From Flavobacterium sp. (GTDB lineage Bacteria > Bacteroidota > Bacteroidia > Flavobacteriales > Flavobacteriaceae): DNA of 36,012 bases. The stretch covers positions 1 to 36,012 of the forward strand of contig JAHEHJ010000094.1 in the NCBI GenBank assembly GCA_024644655.1, written 5' to 3'. Shown here piece by piece: positions 35,216 through 36,012 of this stretch (its first letter is position 1; each line of letters opens with the position of its first letter). Below the pieces are notes generated by a model that saw nothing but the letters and a program-made list of their open reading frames with translations, did no database searches and was not told where the DNA came from. The position numbers were made by a program, and so were the translations under genes.

Positions 35216-35234
35216 AAAAAACATACTATATTTG
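35201..35234 (+). promoter_or_regulatory. Promoter of marR and the nitroreductase gene
   Basis: TTTG at 35201-35204 and TATATTTG at 35227-35234 match the Bacteroidota consensus with a 22-base spacer. Transcription would start near 35241, giving a 20-base leader before the ATG at 35261. An upstream GTG at 35252 would leave almost no leader. Confidence 0.65.
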
Positions 35235-35245
35235 TACCTACAAAT
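35230..35245. promoter_or_regulatory. Proximal MarR operator candidate
   Basis: ATTTGTA-CC-TACAAAT has arms identical to the distal site and a different 2-base centre. It overlaps the -7 box and the predicted transcription start, so a bound dimer would block RNA polymerase. Confidence 0.7.
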
Positions 35246-35260
35246 GTTGTAGTGGCGAAT

Positions 35261-35719
35261 ATGAAAATAGAAGCAATCATCAAATCCAATGTCAGTTTAA
35301 GCGATGCCAAAAAGGTAATCCTAAACATACTATACACACAAAATGTGGTGAATGATAATTTTTCAGAGCTATTGAAGCCTTACGATTTATCGGGTGAACA
35401 GTATAATGTGTTGCGAATACTACGTGGCCAAAAAGGATGTCCAGCCAATATGTGTATCATACAAGAGCGTATGTTGGCTAAAAGCAGCAACACGACCCGA
35501 TTGATTGACAAACTTTTAGTAAAAGAGTTGGTTACTCGAGAAGTGTGCCCTGACAACAGAAGAAAAATGGAAGTGTTAATCACTCAGAAAGGATTGGATA
35601 TCCTAGCTGAATTGGATCCTAAAGTGGAGCAACACGAACATCAATTTGCCGACAATTTAAACGCAGAAGAACTAATCCAATTAAACTTTCTCTTAGAGAA
35701 ATACAGAAAAATTAAATAA
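35261..35719 (+). CDS. MarR-family transcriptional regulator
   Basis: Start taken as the ATG at 35261 (152 residues, MKIEAIIKSNVSLSD); a GTG 9 bases upstream is less likely given the predicted leader. The winged helix-turn-helix spans about 45-110: LSGEQYNVLRILRG, then the recognition helix region AKSSNTTRLIDKLLVKELV, and the wing REVCPDNRRKMEVLIT with the DNRRK form of the MarR DxRxxxV motif. Helices at both ends would form the dimer interface. Three cysteines (C60, C65 and C96, the last in the wing) raise the possibility of thiol or electrophile sensing, as in MarR relatives that control quinone and nitroreductases. Two identical palindromes cover its own promoter, so autorepression is likely. 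The nitroreductase gene follows by 9 bases. Confidence 0.93.
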   Translation: MKIEAIIKSNVSLSDAKKVILNILYTQNVVNDNFSELLKPYDLSGEQYNVLRILRGQKGCPANMCIIQERMLAKSSNTTRLIDKLLVKELVTREVCPDNRRKMEVLITQKGLDILAELDPKVEQHEHQFADNLNAEELIQLNFLLEKYRKIK

Positions 35720-35728
35720 AAAACAGCT

Positions 35729-36012
35729 ATGAGTACCTTTATTGAAAATGCCAATTGGCGTTATGCCACCAAAAAATTTGATGCCACTAAAAAAGTATCA
35801 CAAGAAGATTTAAACAGCCTAAAAGAAGCTATACGCCTATCGGCTTCATCTTTTGGATTGCAATTATTCAAAGTAATTATTGTAGAAAACACCGAATTAA
35901 GAGCCAAATTACAACCTGCAGCTTGGGGGCAAACTCAAATTGTTGATGCATCCCACTTGATTGTATTTGCTAACCAAACTAGTTTTGGTGACGCTGATGT
36001 TGATGCTTACAT
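35729..36012 (+). CDS. Nitroreductase-family NAD(P)H-dependent oxidoreductase, N-terminal part
   Basis: Open from the ATG at 35729 to the window edge: 94 codons seen of an expected ~210. The start MSTFIENANWRYATKKFD carries the family's N-terminal FMN-binding pattern (the R-x-x-x-x-F-D stretch, here RYATKKFD). IRLSASSFGLQLFKVIIVEN follows, the usual 'S-P/S-S-x-x-x-Q-P/L-W' region that also contacts flavin. Such enzymes reduce quinones, nitro compounds or similar electrophiles using FMN. The position 9 bases after marR and the shared promoter suggest a MarR-controlled detoxification unit. The catalytic C-terminal half is not visible, so the substrate class is open. Confidence 0.88.
   Translation, partial: MSTFIENANWRYATKKFDATKKVSQEDLNSLKEAIRLSASSFGLQLFKVIIVENTELRAKLQPAAWGQTQIVDASHLIVFANQTSFGDADVDAY

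Larger units (their letters stand above)
34647..35260. other. 614-bp gap between the PAP2 gene and marR
   Basis: No convincing gene: a minus-strand frame at 34796-34984 would start with TTG inside a tandem repeat, and its cysteine-rich start is simply the repeat translated. The gap holds the possible PAP2 promoter, an 11-bp tandem repeat (34939-34980), a minus-strand terminator-like hairpin with alternative pairings (34997-35115), and the marR promoter and operators at the right end. Confidence 0.6.

Overview
The window reads as a chromosomal segment of a Flavobacterium-like member of the Bacteroidota. The basis is the AT-rich sequence, A-rich leaders in place of strong Shine-Dalgarno sites, repeated matches to the Bacteroidota -7 box TAnnTTTG, bacillithiol synthesis (BshA), the gene families present, and flavobacterial Sec and lipoprotein signal peptides. 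No phage, plasmid, insertion sequence, CRISPR array, rRNA or tRNA gene was recognised. The first and last genes are cut by the window edges.

Layout. 1-737 (-): start of a large secreted modular protein. 919-3237 (-): chorismate synthase (aroC) followed by a dicarboxylate/amino-acid symporter. 3427-3921 (+): a small outer-membrane-type protein, closed by a shared bidirectional terminator. 3967-5525 (-): bshA translationally coupled to a lipoprotein gene. 5526-6012: gene-poor gap with a 22-bp tandem repeat. 6013-15637 (-): an eight-gene run of two amidases, an MCE lipid-transport protein, a membrane Fe-S protein, a HAD phosphatase, a CCG-domain Fe-S protein, a small unknown protein, and a glycoside hydrolase 3/serine hydrolase fusion lipoprotein. 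15712-18835 (+): an LptD-like outer-membrane protein and RidA, divergent from the amidases. 18931-22305 (-): methylglyoxal synthase, a BadF-type sugar kinase, GAPDH and 6-phosphofructokinase, divided by intrinsic terminators. 22446-26984 (-): a TamB-like protein. 27084-31221 (+): tsaD, rsmE, a DUF4159 protein, a SAM methyltransferase and a secreted protein, tightly packed. 31218-34646 (-): an overlapping PAP2 phosphatase/phosphoethanolamine transferase pair, then a rhodanese and a VanX-like peptidase. 34647-35260: a 614-bp gap with short tandem repeats and unexplained RNA-like structure. 35261-36012 (+): a MarR regulator and a nitroreductase-family gene behind a promoter covered by two matching operators.

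How it works together. Most genes serve the cell envelope: peptidoglycan cleavage and recycling, lipid and LPS transport, lipid A modification, and outer-membrane assembly. A second theme is central carbon metabolism (pfkA, gapA, the methylglyoxal bypass, amino-sugar kinase). A third is thiol/redox function (bacillithiol, rhodanese, an Hdr-like Fe-S module, MarR/nitroreductase). I did not find a clearly new biological system. The best leads are the dual MarR operator lying on its own promoter, the split Hdr-like redox module inside a cell-wall operon, mutually exclusive pairings with a minus-strand terminator near 35000-35115, and two gaps that look like dispersed-repeat islands. All functions are read from the sequence and family knowledge; no database search was run.
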